Source: Epiperipatus broadwayi (taxonomy: Eukaryota; Onychophora; Udeonychophora; Euonychophora; Peripatidae). Taken from it: 64,000 nucleotides of DNA. Positions 10,770 to 22,500 of this stretch are shown in pieces. The notes beneath the pieces are model-generated. The model was not told where the DNA came from and made no database searches. It was given only the letters and a program-made list of their open reading frames with translations. The position numbers and the translations under genes were made by a program. The stretch lies in contig JAQFVV010000981.1 in assembly GCA_028023455.1 (NCBI GenBank), positions 1 through 64,000 of the forward strand, given 5' to 3'. Within the stretch, counting starts at the first letter, position 1; each line of letters starts with the position of its first letter.

Positions 10770-13700
10770 AGTGAATATTCAAATTAATGATCCAGGTATT
10801 TTAAAAAAAAATAAAGAAGTTTGTTGACCTTATTTGATTTTTCTTTTGCGTGATAGATAGATAATGGAAGATCTTGGAAATACAGATTTAAATTTATCAC
10901 AATGGCAACCTAAAGCTTTTAAATAGAATTGTTTACTGTTGATTCTAGCTTTAAAATAATAAATTCACTATAATCAAACTCAGGAAAAACATATAGGTAA
11001 ATAAATAAATTTTGAAAACAATTCAGTACAATATAAGTTTACTTGAATAGGATCAATATTATTTTACATATTTCATGTATATTAACGCAGTCACCATAGT
11101 AACATTATTACATATAATTCAATGTTTTTGTGTTATGTATATTTGTTTATAAATTAATAAAAAAATATTATTAATATATATATATATATAAATTATTTGT
11201 GTTTATAAAGTGAATAATGGTTATTATATTAATTTTGTATTTTGGTTTACAAATAATAAGAAAAATCTAATCGAATTTGGATTTAATTTCCATGTATCCA
11301 TTTTCTCCAAACTTACATCATACTTGAATGCCAGGTGGGAAATTTGCTCTGTTTTATTGTTTGGCATTGAGGTTTATTTGAGTAATATTCAGTGGTTGTT
11401 ATGATACCAGAACGCCAGAAAGAGAACACATAAATATAAGCCAACAGACTATAAGAGAAGCTATCCTCTTTTTGTAATTGCCACGGCTGGACATTTTTTC
11501 TGTGTTTTTATAAATAAAAGTTTTTTAATATTTTTTTGTGTGTTAAACCATAAACCATGAAAAAATAAGCTTACATTATCTGCCCGTTAAATCAGTTGAA
11601 GGGGTAGTTGCGAAGGATTTCCAAGGGAATGATAACAAAATGTAAAAAAAAAAAGAAACCTATTAAAAAAAAAATGCTTTATATAAAAATCAGCTATTTT
11701 AGTTTTAAAAACAAAGATATCTCTAGTTTAAAGTTTGGCATATAACTACCATTGGATTTGCGTAAACATCGTGATACGAGCAAAGGAACACAGGATTAAC
11801 TGGATTAATTCACATCATAAAAAAAAAGGCTAATTAAATTGCACTCTCCTCTCTGGAAAAGAAAAAAGGACTGTTAGTGAAGCATTGTAAAGTTCGAATT
11901 ATTATTTCTGAGAAATAATCTTCTCTTTGCATCATAACAACTGAAGTCAGTCAATGGACAAATAAATAGTGAACGCACAGACTCTTATATATATGGTATG
12001 ATTTTTTTTTATATATAAAAATGTGCGCATATTAATTTTATTTTACATATATTTAAAAAGGATGATTTATATTTTTTTAAAATTATCTTTAATAGTAATA
12101 GAATTTATTAAATGAAAATGATCGGAGAGATTTATTTATTAATCATTTGAAGTTTTGTCTAAGTATATATTAAGACAATCCGATGTTGTTGTTGTTGTTT
12201 TATATATATATATGATTTGATGGTTGCATTTATAAAATTTAGTTAAAACATCGAATAGACAAGATATTCAAATATATCATATTATTTCATATTCATTTAT
12301 CGGTTATTATTTTGATAAACAAATAAACTTCAATCTCATCCTACTTCATATCTTTGGTATCTATTATATATAAATTTTTCAGTAAAATATCCAAAAGTCT
12401 CTCCATTCATTCATTCATTTTTTTTTTGTCGTTATTATTGTCGCAACACATTTAGAGATACACATAGTAATTTTATCATTTTTATTTAGTCAATCAATCT
12501 GAAATATAAAGTAATTTCCGATGTATTTTATAATTAATCTTGCCAATTTTTCTTTTATACAATCCAATAAATTGAGTTGATTTAAATACCAAGACTACGC
12601 TTAATTATTTTATTTTATTTCGATTGCATAAGATGACGTAGCTATTTAAATAACAAGATTCAAATTCAGCTGGGTAAATGAGCTATAATATAAGATATGG
12701 TATGTTTTGCTTATTAGTATTTTATTTTATTCCCATATAAATTTTATATTTATATTTGCATTCGAATATTATATATATATTATCATTTATCTTAGTTAGT
12801 ATTACAAAGTCAATCATTTCATGTTTGTCTGATTCCGTCATAAAAATCTAAATAGATCGTGCTTTATCGTTGGTTCAGAATAACTCGTCTTAGATATTTT
12901 TCTTAAACTTCTATAAAATGAAAAGAACAAACTTCATTGACCGGTTTAATTGAATATTGTTTTGATTTGTATAAATATCAATTATAATCATGTGTTTTAA
13001 TCATTGCCAACCAATTTTATATTCGATTGTTTAAATATTCAAATAAATAATATTAATACTCATAGGTAAATAAACATCCAATGGAAACTTAACATGTCTT
13101 TTATATAATATGATTGGACATTATAAAGATAGAAATTGAGCTAATGGAGTGTTGATAATAAATTCTAGTGAAGTATTCTATTTTAACATATAAACGAAGC
13201 AATAATTAAGTTTCACTTTATTGGAAGATATGAATAAATTATTTATAAATTATTTTATAGCTTCTTAGTAAACTAGACGTATATTAATTTGTTTAAACAT
13301 TTAAATGAGTGCATATATTTTCAAAGTGTTTATAAAATTAATATTAAAACCAGTTGATGTCAATAGAAAATTATTAATTAAAGATTGGAATAGAAAGAAT
13401 TGTGTATCGCTTACTGACACGAATGTTTATATTTTCTATTTAGCGTTTATTAAACTAGATATATATTTGGTTCAAATATTATTTTGTTTGATATTTAAAT
13501 AGTGTCTATATGTAAAAATGTTTTGTAAAATACAATTATAGGTATTTAGAAGCTCATCCGTTAGGATAAAATGCAGCATCATTAAATAATGAAGTAGATC
13601 TAAATTATTACAATAATAATAGGTTAATAAAGTATATTGGAATCTGCTTTAGTTATTAATTGGATTTGATTTTCATTAGATTGCTAATCAAATAGTTAGC

Positions 13701-14078
13701 CTAATCATATACTATTATTGTTTAGGGCGACGCTATGCTAGTGCATTGCTCAGTGCAGTGTACTTTGTAATGTGATGGATTTGTTGATGTCTGGAGCAGA
13801 TAATCTCATTATTCTTTCGTTTCACATATAGCTTAAATAAATTAGACTTTAAGATAGATTATTTGTGCTTTGTGATGGTTTATTACATAATGGCGACCCG
13901 ATTGAGCTAGACTAGTTTAATTTAAATTAGATTTTAGATTTTTCATCAGATCAGATTGATCATCCTAACCATCACCCAGCATTCATCAATTCAACCAGTT
14001 ACAAAATGGCACCAACGTTTGGAGCCTTCTTTTTTCAATTTAAATGGAATACAGCATTCAACAATTCCATCGGTTACA
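10770..14078 (+). repeat. 5' LTR (3,309 bp)
   Basis: It begins GTGAATATTC after a (TA)n run (the expected first T reads A) and ends CGGTTACA. The second copy begins TGTGAATATTC and ends CGGTTACA, giving TG...CA termini. Compared with the 3' LTR it carries about 100 extra bases near 11071-11170. The open frames within it are short and not conserved with the other LTR, so it is probably non-coding. A length of 3.3 kb is long for a gypsy LTR. Confidence 0.85.
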
Positions 14079-14090
14079 AAATGGAGCGCC
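13883..14090 (+). repeat. Iterated LTR-end plus PBS-like modules
   Basis: The motif TTACA followed by two to four bases and then TGG occurs at 13883 (TTACATAATGGCGACC), 14000 (TTACAAAATGGCACCAAC) and 14074 (TTACAAAATGGAGCGCC). The last two are preceded by related blocks (ttcatcaattcaaccag and ttcaacaattccatcg). Only the third is the real LTR end, because there the match to the 3' LTR stops. The first two are also present in the 3' LTR, so they are part of the LTR. They look like former LTR ends with primer-binding sites absorbed into a lengthened LTR. Confidence 0.6.
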
Positions 14091-14099
14091 AACTCAGAT
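14082..14099 (+). other. Primer-binding-site-like sequence
   Basis: TGGAGCGCCAACTCAGAT begins three bases after the LTR end CGGTTACA. The TGG start and position are those of an LTR-retrotransposon primer-binding site, complementary to a tRNA ending ATCTGAGTTGGCGCTCCA. I cannot name the tRNA with confidence. Confidence 0.6.
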
Positions 14100-14392
14100 C
14101 GAAATAACCAATTAAAGACCCAAGTTTGAGTCTCCTATAGATGCTAAAACGTGGTATTATGTTTGTATGCATTGGTGTAGTTATATAGCTGATTATATTA
14201 TATCATAGGTTTAAATAAGATATTAGAATATTTGTTGTTGTCGTTCTTTGTGGATTTTTATTTGCAGCTGTAGGATTGAATGGATAGATATGTTTTATGT
14301 AAGAATAAATAAAAGTAAAGTATTTGGTAATTTATAAAAAAAAAAAAAAATTAAAATAGAGATATTATATTTGACATGAATAATAAATAAAA

Positions 14393-15642
14393 ATGGAAAG
14401 CAATAAGAAAGAAAAATTATCAAAACCTGAAGGAGATTTGTATCCAATTATGAAAGAATTAATGGAAAAGATGGGTGATATGAAAAGTGATATAAATAAT
14501 AAATTTGAAGATATAAATGCCAAATTTAGTAATATGAGCAGAGATAATAATAAATTAAGAGAAGACATAAGTAGTGATATAAATAATAAATTTTGTGATA
14601 TGAATAGTGAAATAAATAATAAATTTAGTGAGATGAGTAGAGATAATAATAAATTAAGAGAAGATATAAGTAGTGATATGAATAATAAATTTGACGGTAT
14701 GAACAATAAATTGAGTGATGTTATTAGAGAGAATAAAGAACTTAGAGAGGGGGTAAATATTAAAATTGACTTATGCAAAATCGAGTTAAATGCTACTAAT
14801 GCCAAGTTTGATGAATTTAAGCATAACTTAGATACTCGGTTGAAAGAATCCAATGATAAATATAATTGTAGGTTTGACGAATTGAGTGACCATATAGAGA
14901 AGTCACAAGAATACATAGGTCAGGTTTAACATTTTAGAAGCCGAAGTTAAAAGCTGTAAAATTGAATATCAAAGTTTGGAGGAAAAATGTTTTACAATTG
15001 AACAGATTTATGTAGGTAACCAGAAAGCAACCGCATTGGAGATAAGTGATATTAAAAAGGAGCTAAGAGATATTCAGACTAATATAAAGGTAAAATGTAA
15101 CGAAGCAAAAATAGTAAATTACAAAACATTAGAACAGGTGCCTTTAGAAAAAGTAAAGATGATTAAAAGATTTGAAAGGATAAAAATAGATTGTTCTGAT
15201 GATTTAGTAAAAAGAAAGTATATTGATGAGCAGAATAATTTAGATAAGAAGCTTTCAAAAGTTGAGCTGTCACAACCAAATAAAAACATAAAGACAGGTT
15301 AGTCAGAAAATGATAGATGAAGCATTGTTAATAAATAAATTTAAATCTAGAGGAGTTGAAAATTTGAAAGGTAACTTTGGAAATTATATAGAGTGCAAAC
15401 AAGTAACACAAAGATTTAAAAAAATCTATCATAATGCAAAGGAAAGGTGGAAAATAAGTACCGAAGAAGATATGTCCATAATAATGCAGGCAGATAATAT
15501 TTATTATAGGAATTATGTTAAGCAGTTATTTCAAGGAGAATTTTGTGATAATACAGTAAAAGGGAAGGAAGATGAATCCTTTGAAAAATGGAGTAAGAAT
15601 TTGTTTCTCGAGAAAACTTATAGTCTGTATACTATACAGTAG
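14393..15642 (+). pseudogene. gag-like coiled-coil region, frameshifted
   Basis: Three consecutive open frames (14393-14929, 14976-15302 and 15310-15642) lie in three different frames and read like one broken protein. The first, 178 residues, is a strong coiled coil with a repeated unit: SDINNKFEDINAKF, MSRDNNKLREDIS, SDINNKFCDMNS, MSRDNNKLREDIS, SDMNNKFDGMNN. The second continues charged helix; its frame is open back to about 14925, so a frameshift near 14922 explains the break after EYIGQ. The third ends with a Lys- and Glu-rich segment (QRFKKIYHNAKERW, QADNIYYRNYVKQLF). Position right after the PBS implies a gag role in particle assembly. No zinc knuckle is seen. Similar decayed sequence may exist at 48.7-49.3 kb and 55.8-56.5 kb. 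Confidence 0.65.
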
Positions 15643-15856
15643 ATGATAATGTTAATAGTAACATTTCTCTGTTATTTTGTTCAGAAATATTGAGAGTAGT
15701 CGAGAAGTACATGGAGAGAGGAAAAGACTAATATTGATTTGATAAATTTAGATGGCATGATTTTCTCCCTGACCCATGATTTGACTAATGGATTAATGAA
15801 TTCGTGGATGACTGGAAAATAAATGATTTATATAAAAACATATTTATTTGAAGTAG

Positions 15857-16030
15857 AGACAAATCAGTGACCCGCAGAATTACAAGTTCAAAAAGTTTTT
15901 GAATGTATATGAGGGACCATTCCAAATAAAAAGAAAAGTGGGGGAGAATGCATTTCTCATAGAAACCCCTGAAGATGAAAAAGGTACCTTCAATGCCCGA
16001 AGCTTAAAGCCAGTAGCACCACCCAATTAA
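15857..16030 (+). pseudogene. Integrase C-terminal remnant, Ty3/gypsy type
   Basis: The frame reads KFKKFLNVYEGPFQIKRK, then VGENAFLIETPEDEKGTF, then NARSLKPVAPPN and a TAA at 16028-16030. The order VYEGPF, a charged turn, NAFLI, then NAR.LKP is the usual end of gypsy-type integrases, a small SH3-like fold. A TAG at 15854-15856 closes the frame on the left. The gag-like region ends only about 210 bases upstream, so protease, reverse transcriptase, RNase H and the integrase core have been deleted or lost. Confidence 0.75.
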
Positions 16031-17485
16031 ATAAAAAGACATTGACTAAAGTAATTTTATTAGTATGACTCATAATATTTATTATTATGACCAAAAGTCA
16101 TTAGTAATAGTGTAGATACACATATGAAAGACTAAAAAAAAAATAGACTGAAAAATATTTATAGTCAAAGTACTTTTGAAGATTTTCTTTGTATAGTGTA
16201 CAAATGCTATTTAATATTAGACCTTGTAAAATTGACTGATGGTGATGAATGTGTGATTTAATGCATTGGAGATGTAGAGTGTAGGATTTTAATGTCTATG
16301 CTAGTTGTAAATTGTAAATATTTGTATGATTAAGTTTTTTCTTTGAGGAAGTTGGCAGAACTATAAATGTGTGTTGTGGCTCATAACTCTATATGAAATT
16401 TTATATTGAAGTCTGAAGTCGACAGATGTCCCAGACTTATTATTGTTCCTTGGCAGGTAGGAAGAAATCCTTGATGGCAGGATTTATCTTTTGATATGAG
16501 TTATAATTTTAAAGAGAAATGTTTAGTAGTTTCCCTAACCTGTATAAAATAAAGCTATTCAAGCATAAATGTCCCTGATTAGCATCAATGTAGAACACAG
16601 CTTAATTTGTAAAGTAGTTGTCAGATCCTACAGAAATTAAAATTAGATTTGATTAATATTTAATCAGTTTATTTTAGTATTAGAAGTGATTTAAAAATGA
16701 GATATCTCTGTTGTTTTGAATCTCCAGCTCATTGTAGAAGTTAATTTTCATTTGTTTAGTTTATGTTATAAGAAAAGTAACTTTAAAGCTAGTATTTTCA
16801 ATGTCCAAGGCAGGAATTGAATAAATATAAGATATTCATTAATTAAAGTTATATTCTCATTTTATGACAATATTGAATGTTTAAAGTTTAGGCCCACAGT
16901 AGTGTCACTGAAATGAACTACAGATATGTCTAAAATAATAATAATAAATGGTATTGTTAAGTTTTAAGAAAATAAAACATATGAATATATACACATATTA
17001 ACAATGCAATAAAAATATATGATTATTAGAGAGTAACTAATAATATTTGGCATATAAATGAATTTTGTTCTGTAATATATTTGACTTGTATGAAGCAAAT
17101 ACTAAATGATTTTCTTATTTGACTCTAACATTAGAGCATTGTTGTCAAGAAAGTCGCAGAGAAAAATGTAAAGATGTAATAATTTAATTGAGAAATCCAA
17201 TATAAATTTTTGTTGAAAAAAAACAAAAACCTAGAGATGTGACTATACTACATAAATGGTAGATATAAAAAAATACATGTAGGTGTACTAAGAAGATAAG
17301 GAGGAAAGGAATAAATGAATTCCATATTGCTTTGATGAGAATAAGATATTTGAAACTTTTGACTAACATTTTAAATGATATTAAAATCAAGACAGATAGA
17401 AAGGATAAACTTTTATCTGTACTGAAGTTAAAATGTTTAGTGATTTTAGAGAAAGGAAAAAGTGTCTTTATTTTTTTTTTCTCTG
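16031..17485 (+). other. Non-coding 3' interior of the LTR element
   Basis: About 1.45 kb separates the integrase stop from the polypurine tract. I see no envelope-like or other coding region in it; its short frames have no motif. A stretch near 16420-16500 (gtcgacagatgtccc, cttggcaggtagg) is less A+T-rich than its surroundings, without a recognised function. Confidence 0.5.
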
Positions 17486-17499
17486 TAGAGGGGAGATAT
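17486..17499 (+). other. Polypurine tract
   Basis: The purine-rich run tagaggggagatat ends exactly where the 3' LTR begins (TGTGAATATTC at 17500). Its position and composition match the plus-strand primer of an LTR retrotransposon. Confidence 0.75.
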
Positions 17500-17803
17500 T
17501 GTGAATATTCAAATTAATGATCCAGGTATTTAAAAAAAAAATAAAGAAGTTTGTTGATCTTATTTGATTTTTCTTTTGCTCGATAGATAGATAATGGAAT
17601 ATCTTGGAAATACAGATTTAAATTGATCACAATGGCAACCTAAAGCTTTTAAATAGAATTGTTTACTGTTGATTCTAGCTTTAAAATAATAAATTCATTA
17701 TAATCAAACTCAGGAAAAACATATAGGTAAATAAATAAATTTTGAAAACAATTCAGTACAATATAAGTTTACTTGAATAGGATCGATATTATTTTATATA
17801 TAT

Positions 17804-17930
17804 TGTAACCAAAACCCCCGGAGCCAGAAGCTGTAACCAAAATATCTCGAGCCAGCCACATTGAAAGCTGTAACCAAAACATCTCGAGCCAGCCGTCCAC
17901 CCTGATGGCTCACAAAGGTGGTAACCAACC
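17804..17930 (-). repeat. Iterated TGTAACC modules at the nested element end
   Basis: TGTAACCAAAA occurs at 17804, 17832 and 17869, and a variant (ggtaaccaacc) at about 17919. Two of the intervals share atctcgagccagcc. On the minus strand each unit reads TTTTGGTTACA followed by GCTT and then a TGGCT run. This repeats the pattern at 13883-14090 in an unrelated LTR. Confidence 0.65.
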
Positions 17931-19450
17931 TTCCATCATCCCTCCAACTACCCATCATCATGCCGTACTTGTTGCGGCACTATAAATTGTAACCGTAAAT
18001 TGTGTAATCTCAACTACGTAACGTAAGTACACTAGGAATTACAACCTTGGTCACTGATCAACTCTCATTGCACATTATCAGCTATTAAGAGCTGTATCCA
18101 AAAGCATATCATACTATTTATTTAATGCACAAAAGACCACAATCAACATCTGGGGCAATTTACTACAGACAAAATTAATGAATTAACCTAACTTTTTATA
18201 ATTTATTTGATCGCAGCCAGGGTATACCGCGAAGACCTATCATAGTATTATTATAAAACATATTAAACAAATTATAAGTGCAATTTTATCACCCTTAAAC
18301 CTCAATTTGCGATTTTTATGGTATGCGACCCTATGGCCGACCATGTAAAAGATAGCGTAATTTGTGGAACCACATAAAATTATGTGGTTTTAAATCATCT
18401 ATATGATTTCTAAGACAGATGCTAGTCCAGGTAAAGCTTTGCAATTAATAAACATGAATAATTGGGTTCTTTTATAATTTAATATATCATTGAGACTCTT
18501 ATTGTATTGACGAATGAAAATTTAAAAATGTTAAGTAAATATATTTAATCATATCATTATTGAATAAATCTGTTCACAAGTTTAATAATTAATTTGTATT
18601 TTATACTAGAATCAACTACGCAAAGCCACAATGATGGAAAAGGTAAATGGGATTTTATTGTACCTTACCAATCATATACTACCAAAGACGAAAAGGATCT
18701 TAATGTTTTCTCAAAATATTAATAAATTCTTATATCATGTAGACAATAATATGTAATTCAATGTATGCTCTATAATGTATGCTCTATCCAAAGTTTATGA
18801 TTTCTGATGTTGTGAATGATACATAGCAACGGCACAGTAAGTTTAATTATAAATCAACTTTTATTTACAAACTTTATGAACAATAAATAGTTAATTTCAA
18901 TATTTTAAATAAAACATAGATAAACAAATAAATAAATAAATGATAGTTCCATTAACTTTCTTCAATACATTTATAGGTATAGTTTTAAAAACCTAATCAT
19001 ACCTTATTTCAATCTAATATAATGAATATTGAGACAATTATTAAATTCAGCATTAACTTATGAAATATTGAACGTCATTTCCAGATTCAATAAATCCCTA
19101 CTGTATACCTATAATAATATAATAAATAATATAATGTTTGTATGTTTTAGCTATAATGTAATCATTAATTAAAATGAAAATGTAAACTTACACTCCAGTA
19201 GATAATAATTAACCAACAGTTAATTATCATGAAGTACTTGAATAGAATGTCCTGTTGCCATTTATCAATCTAACCGATAAATTATGCTTACAAATGAAGA
19301 AGATGATTTGGCAGATTAACTAAAATACTTTGCCCAACTTATATCTGTGAAGCAAACATATTCCTGTGGATGTATTCATCTACACGTAGGAATGAAATAA
19401 TACTAAACGTTTTGTGTATTTAAACACCATCATAAAGTCATACGTATAAT

Positions 19451-19547
19451 CACACAATTCCGCGCGGATTAACCACCAGCGCAGGAATGTGTGTAAAATA
19501 CAAAATGGCAATTAAAATAATCTGCGGATTAACCACCAGCACAGATT
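19451..19547. other. Two hairpins with an identical loop and different stems
   Basis: Hairpin 1 (19451-19494) pairs CACAC-ATTCC-GCG with CGC-GGAAT-GTGTG, with small bulges, about 13 pairs. Hairpin 2 (19519-19547) pairs AATCTG with CAGATT. Both enclose the same 16 bases, CGGATTAACCACCAGC. The stems differ in sequence yet still pair, which is the pattern expected of a conserved RNA or DNA structure. Both lie inside the nested LTR-like element. I do not recognise the motif. Confidence 0.5.
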
Positions 19548-22500
19548 AAAGCCTTTAACATACTAAAACAACATTATAATTTACTTCACATTAAAGTGCA
19601 AATCATCCTCCTCAATTCTTCTGACTATTCAGAATACACTGACACTTTAGCAAATGTGGGTTCTTGCTTAGTAAAATATTACAATAATCAGGACAACTAA
19701 TGTACTACTTATCTTGCTTAAAATAAACATGTATAATATAATGTAAATAATATTGGCATGGGAATATAAATCTGGAAAGACTCACAAATATCTCATAAAG
19801 ATTGGTATATCTCATGAATTCATTAAGTACTGTTTAAGCTTTCTCCGCAAGCGCTATTCTTTTGAATAAATATTTTATTCAACCTTTATTAATTTAAATC
19901 TAACAAATATAACTTATGAACTTCATATGCGAGTTCATATAACGATAAAATTAAATAAATGTATTATTCATTAACATATAACATTTAACGGTGTGTGTGT
20001 GATAAAACTAAATGTAAAGCATTTTATAGTTCAAATACATGAATTTTAGCAGACGTGTATCACAAATTGGATTGTATAGCATTTTGTAACTCCTAATGTG
20101 ATCCGTGGAATCCATGTACAATGTGTAGAATAATAAGTATATGAGGTAATAGCTATAACTGTAGTTAAATTCCATACATGCAATTATATCCATTTTGATT
20201 AGTTATTAAAACAATATTAGATTAACGATTTGCGTGGCTCTCCAAACATGAAACAATTTTAAAAACAGGATACACAGAATTTAAATGAAAATGTTTTTCA
20301 TAAAGTTATTAATCCCTACATCTCTCTATCAAAAGTGTTCCAAGTTTATCCTATCCATGCAAGTATTTATTTATCCATTGCGTTAATCCAGGAATAACTA
20401 ATTACAGCAATTAATTTATTCATTTTTAAATAGACGATACAATTATAAAAAACTTTGATTAATTATTTGAAAAATGTTTATGATCCAAGCGTTAAACAAA
20501 TTAATTAGCAAATATTAATGGCATTGTAAAGTTAAATATCAATCAATATTATATTTTATCAGAATTAAAAACGGAAATATTAAATATTTTGATAGCTTTA
20601 ACATTTTATTTTAATCTAAACTTTTTTCTTTTAAAAGAACAAATTTTCATTTTCATAAAACTTCTGTAATTAAAACACTGATCTAATTTTTCCAAATTGT
20701 AGAATAATAAACATTTTAAAACATACCAAATTCTTGTAAGTAATTCTTTAAAACTGGGAAGCTCCAACATTTCAAAAAATGTAATATTGGAAACGCTACC
20801 GGTGATTTGATTCAGTTGGCCGACCGACTTGAAAAGATCTTTAAATTTAGTGATCCATCTTAATTAGATAACACTAAGTTATTTTATGTTTATAACAAAT
20901 TTTGTGGTAATTTATTCACTTATTAATGGCTTCAAAATAAGCTCAGCAAATTTACAATATTTGCCTTGACCATTTCTGTTCTTCTTCCCACCAAAAGACA
21001 AACTAACAGACGATATTCTCCTAGAAATTCGCGCTCTTTTCTTTTATTACATTGAGACGCCTACCAATTGCTGTATTTATTTAATAATTTACTTTAATTG
21101 AATAAATGGTTTTATTTTAATTCAATAGAAATAATAATTTAAGATTACTTTAAATAAATAAAAACAAAATATTATTTTTAATAATATTTTACCAAATTTT
21201 AATATGTTGTAAAATTTTAAAAAGTTAAACATTCCGATATGAGTTAGCATATGGAATGAAGCAAATTGAAAATTATTAAAATACTATAAGAAAGTAATCT
21301 TTTCAAATGCGAATCAAGCCAACCAAATCACCAAGAGAAGAAAGAGAAATTTTTATATAAGTTACATCAATTCATATATTTTCTACTAAAATATATGGTT
21401 ACAATATATATATATATATATATATTATTTGTGTTTATAATGTGAATAAAAGTTGTTATATTAATTTTGTATTTTGGTTTACAAATAATAAGAAAAATCT
21501 AATCAAAGTTGGATTTAATTTCCATGTATCCATTTTCTCCAAACTTACATCGTACTTGAATGCCAGGTGGGAAAATTTGCTCTGTTTTATCGTTTGGCAT
21601 TGAGGTTTATTCGAGTAATATTTAGTGGTTGTTATGATACCAGAACGCCAGAAAGAGAACACATAAATAGCAGCCAACAGACTATAAGAGAAGCTATCGT
21701 CTTTTTGTAATTGCCACGGATGAAGCTATTTTCTGTGTTTTTACAAATAAAAGTTTTTCAATATTTTTTTTTTGTGTTAAACCATAAAACATGAAAAAAT
21801 AAGCTTAAATTATCTGCCCATTCAATCAGTTGAAGGGGCAGTTGCAAGGATTTCCAAGGGAACGATAACAAAATGTAAAAAAAAAAAAGAAACCTATAAA
21901 AAAAAATTGCTTTATATAAAAATCGGCTATTTTAGTTTTAAAAACAAAGATATCTCTGGTTTAAAGTTTGGCGTATAACTACCATTGGATTTGGTAAACA
22001 TCGTGTCACGAGCAAAGGAACACAGGATCAACTGGATTAATTCACATCATAAAAAAAAAAAAGGCTAATTAAATTGCACTCTCCTCTCTGGAAAAGAAAA
22101 AAGGACTGTTAGTGAAGCATTGTAAAGTTTGAATTATTATTTCTGAGAAATAATCTTCTCTTTGCATCATAACAACTGAAGTCAGTCAATGGACAAATAA
22201 ATAGTGAACGCACAGACTCTTATATATATATATATATGGTATGATTTTTTTTTATATATAAAAATGTGCGCATATTAATTTTTTTTTACATATATTTAAA
22301 AAGGATGATTTATATTTTTTTAAAATTATCTTTAAGAGTAATAGAATTTATTAAATGAAAATGATCGGAGAGATTTATTTATTAATCATTTGAACTTTTG
22401 TCTAAGTATATATTAACACAATCCGATGTTGTTGTTATATATATATATATATATGATTTGATGGTTGCATGTATAAAATTTAGTTAAAACATCGAATGGA

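Larger units (their letters stand above)
17804..21403 (-). mobile_element. Nested LTR-like element (3,600 bp)
   Basis: It is defined by absence: the 5' LTR has nothing comparable at this point. The insert runs from TGTAACC at 17804 to GGTTACA at 21403, so it has LTR-type inverted termini, and both flanks are TA repeat. No gag or pol frame is visible, so it is a solo LTR or a non-coding derivative. I place it on the minus strand because, in that orientation, LTR-end copies are followed by primer-binding-like sequence (17804-17930). The termini resemble those of the 1207-3143 element (TGTAACGA), suggesting related families. Confidence 0.7.

Noticed and set aside
14365-14916. 183-codon minus-strand frame rich in Leu, Ser and Phe
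   Set aside because: It is the antisense shadow of the repeated coiled-coil gag-like frame on the plus strand, which has the PBS and LTR context.
19451-19547. CRISPR-like short repeats
   Set aside because: Only two copies with a 16-base common core, in eukaryotic transposon DNA; no array.
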